Shown piece by piece: positions 62,164 through 64,000 of a DNA stretch of 64,000 nt; the first letter of the stretch is position 1, and each line of letters starts with the position of its first letter. The stretch comes from Litoreibacter roseus (GTDB lineage: Bacteria > Pseudomonadota > Alphaproteobacteria > Rhodobacterales > Rhodobacteraceae). The notes under the pieces were generated by a model. It made no database searches. It was not told the DNA's origin and saw only the letters and a list, made by a program, of their open reading frames with translations. Both the position numbers and the translations under genes were made by a program. Location of the stretch: contig NZ_BLJE01000001.1 in assembly GCF_009811795.1 (NCBI RefSeq), positions 558,001-622,000 of the forward strand. The letters are read 5' to 3'.

Positions 62164-63258
62164 ATGACCAAGCCGCTTCTCGTTATCGCCGCCGGGGGAA
62201 CCGGGGGCCATATGTTCCCGGCGCAGGCCCTTGCGGAAGCGATGCTCGCCATGGGGTGGCGGGTTACCCTGACAACTGATGCGCGCGGTGCCCGCTATGT
62301 GGGCAACTTCCCGGACGCGGTGAAGATCGAAGAGGTGAACGCCGCCACCTTCGCGCGCGGCGGTATCGCTCAGAAAATCACAGCACCGTTCAAGCTGCTG
62401 GGCGGCGTGGCCTCTGCGCTGATGGCCTTCCAGAAAGACAAGCCCGCCGTTGTTGTTGGTTTCGGCGGGTATCCGTCCTTCCCGGCAATCGCTGCGGCAA
62501 GACTTCTCAACCTGCCGCGCATGATCCACGAACAAAACGGCGTTCTGGGTCGCGTGAACCAACTGTTCGCCAAACGGGTCAACGCCGTCGCATGCGGGAC
62601 GTGGCCCACCGAACTGCCAGACGGCGTGGAGGGTGTCTTCACCGGAAACCCTGTCCGCAACGCCGTTCTGGAACGCGAAGCCGCGCCGTATATACCGCCC
62701 GGCGACTACCCGATGAGCCTTGTGGTGATCGGCGGTTCCCAAGGCGCACGGATCTTGTCGCAAGTGGTGCCGGAGGCGATCACCAAGCTGCCCGAGGATC
62801 TGAAATCCAGATTGCGCGTCGCCCATCAGGCCCGCGATGAAGACGCCGAAATGGCCGAGAGCGTTTATGCCGAGGGCGGCATTCAGGCCGAGGTCGCACC
62901 GTTCTTCGATGACATCCCCAACCGCTTCAGTGAGGCGCAACTGGTCATTTCGCGTTCCGGTGCTTCGACCGTGGCGGATCTGTCGGTGATCGGCCGCCCG
63001 TCCATTCTGGTACCCTTCGCCGCCGCCGTCCGGGACGAGCAGACCGCCAATGCGCGCGGTCTGGTCGACGCAGGCGCGGCCATCTTGATCCCCGAAAGCC
63101 GCTTCACGCCCGAGGCGGTCGCCGAGCAGATCTCCACGATTCTGTCGGCCCCCGACGGCGCGATGAAGATGGCCCACGCGGCCATTTCCGCCGGCAAGCC
63201 AGACGCCACGGAAAATCTGGTGAACCTTGTTGAAACCCTAGCAAAGACCCGGTCATGA
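62164..63258 (+). CDS. murG: UDP-GlcNAc:lipid I transferase MurG
   Basis: 364 residues from the ATG at 62164; a GTG two codons upstream overlaps ftsW. The N-terminal GGTGGH loop reads [23 protein letters not shown] (residue ~9), the second glycine-rich loop is [19 protein letters not shown], and the UDP-GlcNAc-binding part includes [17 protein letters not shown] and [48 protein letters not shown]. It converts lipid I to lipid II at the inner membrane. The stop overlaps murC by 4 bases. Confidence 0.97.
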   Translation: MTKPLLVIAAGGTGGHMFPAQALAEAMLAMGWRVTLTTDARGARYVGNFPDAVKIEEVNAATFARGGIAQKITAPFKLLGGVASALMAFQKDKPAVVVGFGGYPSFPAIAAARLLNLPRMIHEQNGVLGRVNQLFAKRVNAVACGTWPTELPDGVEGVFTGNPVRNAVLEREAAPYIPPGDYPMSLVVIGGSQGARILSQVVPEAITKLPEDLKSRLRVAHQARDEDAEMAESVYAEGGIQAEVAPFFDDIPNRFSEAQLVISRSGASTVADLSVIGRPSILVPFAAAVRDEQTANARGLVDAGAAILIPESRFTPEAVAEQISTILSAPDGAMKMAHAAISAGKPDATENLVNLVETLAKTRS

Positions 63259-64000
63259 ACGCAGCAGCCACAAAACTCCCCCTCGAGCTTGGCGCCATCC
63301 ACTTCGTCGGAATCGGCGGCATCGGCATGTCCGGCATCGCCGAGGTGCTGCTCAATCACGGCTACACCGTTCAAGGCTCGGACCTGAAAACAACCAAGAT
63401 CACCGACCGCCTGAAAGACCTTGGCGCCACGATCTACGAAGGCCAGACAGCCGACAATCTGGAAAATGCCGAGGTCGTCGTGATCTCCAGCGCCATCAAA
63501 CCGGGCAATCCCGAACTTGACGCCGCCCGCCAGATGGGCCTGCCGGTCGTGCGCCGGGCTGAGATGCTGGCCGAGCTCATGCGCCTGAAATCCAACATCG
63601 CCGTGGCAGGCACCCACGGGAAAACCACCACCACCACCATGGTCGCGGCCCTTCTGGACGCGGGCGGCATCGACCCCACCGTGATCAACGGCGGCATCAT
63701 CCACGCCTACGGCTCGAACGCGCGGGTGGGACAGGGCGAATGGATGGTGGTCGAGGCGGACGAGAGCGACGGCACCTTCAATCGGCTGCCCGCCACCATC
63801 GGCATCGTCACCAACATTGACCCCGAACATATGGAGCACTGGGGCGATTTCGACACGCTCCGCAAAGGCTTCCTCGATTTCGTCTCCAACATTCCGTTCT
63901 ACGGCCTGGCCGTCTGTTGCACCGACCACCCCGAGGTTCAGGCGCTGGTGGGCAAGATCACCGACCGCCGCGTTGTGACTTTCGGCTTCAATGCCCAGGC
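63255..64000 (+). CDS. murC: UDP-MurNAc:L-alanine ligase MurC (partial, runs off the window)
   Basis: The first ~248 codons are present from an ATG that overlaps the murG stop (ATGA). The N-terminal nucleotide-binding motif is [23 protein letters not shown], the ATP site is [24 protein letters not shown] near residue 115, and [33 protein letters not shown] near residue 165 is typical of MurC. It adds L-Ala to UDP-MurNAc, the first step of stem-peptide synthesis. The remaining C-terminal half lies beyond the right edge. Confidence 0.96.
   Translation, partial: MNAAATKLPLELGAIHFVGIGGIGMSGIAEVLLNHGYTVQGSDLKTTKITDRLKDLGATIYEGQTADNLENAEVVVISSAIKPGNPELDAARQMGLPVVRRAEMLAELMRLKSNIAVAGTHGKTTTTTMVAALLDAGGIDPTVINGGIIHAYGSNARVGQGEWMVVEADESDGTFNRLPATIGIVTNIDPEHMEHWGDFDTLRKGFLDFVSNIPFYGLAVCCTDHPEVQALVGKITDRRVVTFGFNAQ

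Overview
The window looks like a chromosome segment of a Rhodobacterales bacterium (Roseobacter-type Alphaproteobacteria). The signs are: a gene order nrdR-ribD ... ribE-ribB-ribH-nusB; an alphaproteobacterial tRNA-His without G-1; SOS boxes of the GAAC-N7-GAAC / GTTC-N7-GTTC type; a VPLPA-type C-terminal sorting signal; and a DUF1127 gene followed by CCUCCUCCC-loop hairpins, as described in Rhodobacter sphaeroides. No plasmid, prophage or CRISPR is seen; one complete IS30-family element is present.

Layout. 1-3960: end of a heterotetrameric sarcosine oxidase operon (soxBDAG). 3993-7988: dnaG-rpoD, primase and the housekeeping sigma factor, separated by a short region of repeated GATTC/GAATC dyads. 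8110-8970: a soluble chemoreceptor-like protein. 9172-21544: nrdR and the riboflavin genes, split between ribD and ribE by a surface-polysaccharide block (UDP-sugar epimerase, phosphatase, kpsC, a Wza/KpsD-like lipoprotein, kpsS); nusB closes the rib operon. 21620-26261: a small membrane protein, a candidate structured RNA, SOS-controlled mmcB, several small genes, tRNA-His, rluD. 26422-27318: rpoH, then the IS30 element (27413-28639).

28711-34666 is the accessory part: a RidA-like protein, then a minus-strand operon of two SDR oxidoreductases, a SnoaL-like protein, a VOC protein, a cyclase-family hydrolase and a lone cyclic-nucleotide-binding domain. A divergent LysR regulator has a clear dyad operator. 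Four consecutive enzymes carry Sec or Tat export signals, so this looks like a periplasmic catabolic module. 35061-45963: an exosortase-type surface protein, oligoendopeptidase F, a MAPEG protein, pyruvate carboxylase, an FMN-dependent lactate dehydrogenase, SOS-box-preceded uvrD/pcrA, and a DUF998 membrane protein. 46121-47246: a LysE exporter divergent from an Lrp regulator.

47261-47652 holds the most striking non-coding locus: a DUF1127 mini-gene with four downstream hairpins, three carrying a full CCUCCUCCC loop and one a shorter CCUCCC, the last being the terminator. This is the CcaF1-CcsR ('cuckoo RNA') arrangement. Next is mrp, then a long structured leader before mraZ in the place where R. 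sphaeroides makes the sRNA UpsM, then the dcw cell-wall/division cluster (mraZ, rsmH, ftsL, ftsI, murE, murF, mraY, murD, ftsW, murG, murC) running off the right edge. It is interrupted between murD and ftsW by a divergent pair of regulators (a winged-helix/TM/TPR protein and a LuxR-type HTH protein) with a 26-bp dyad between them.
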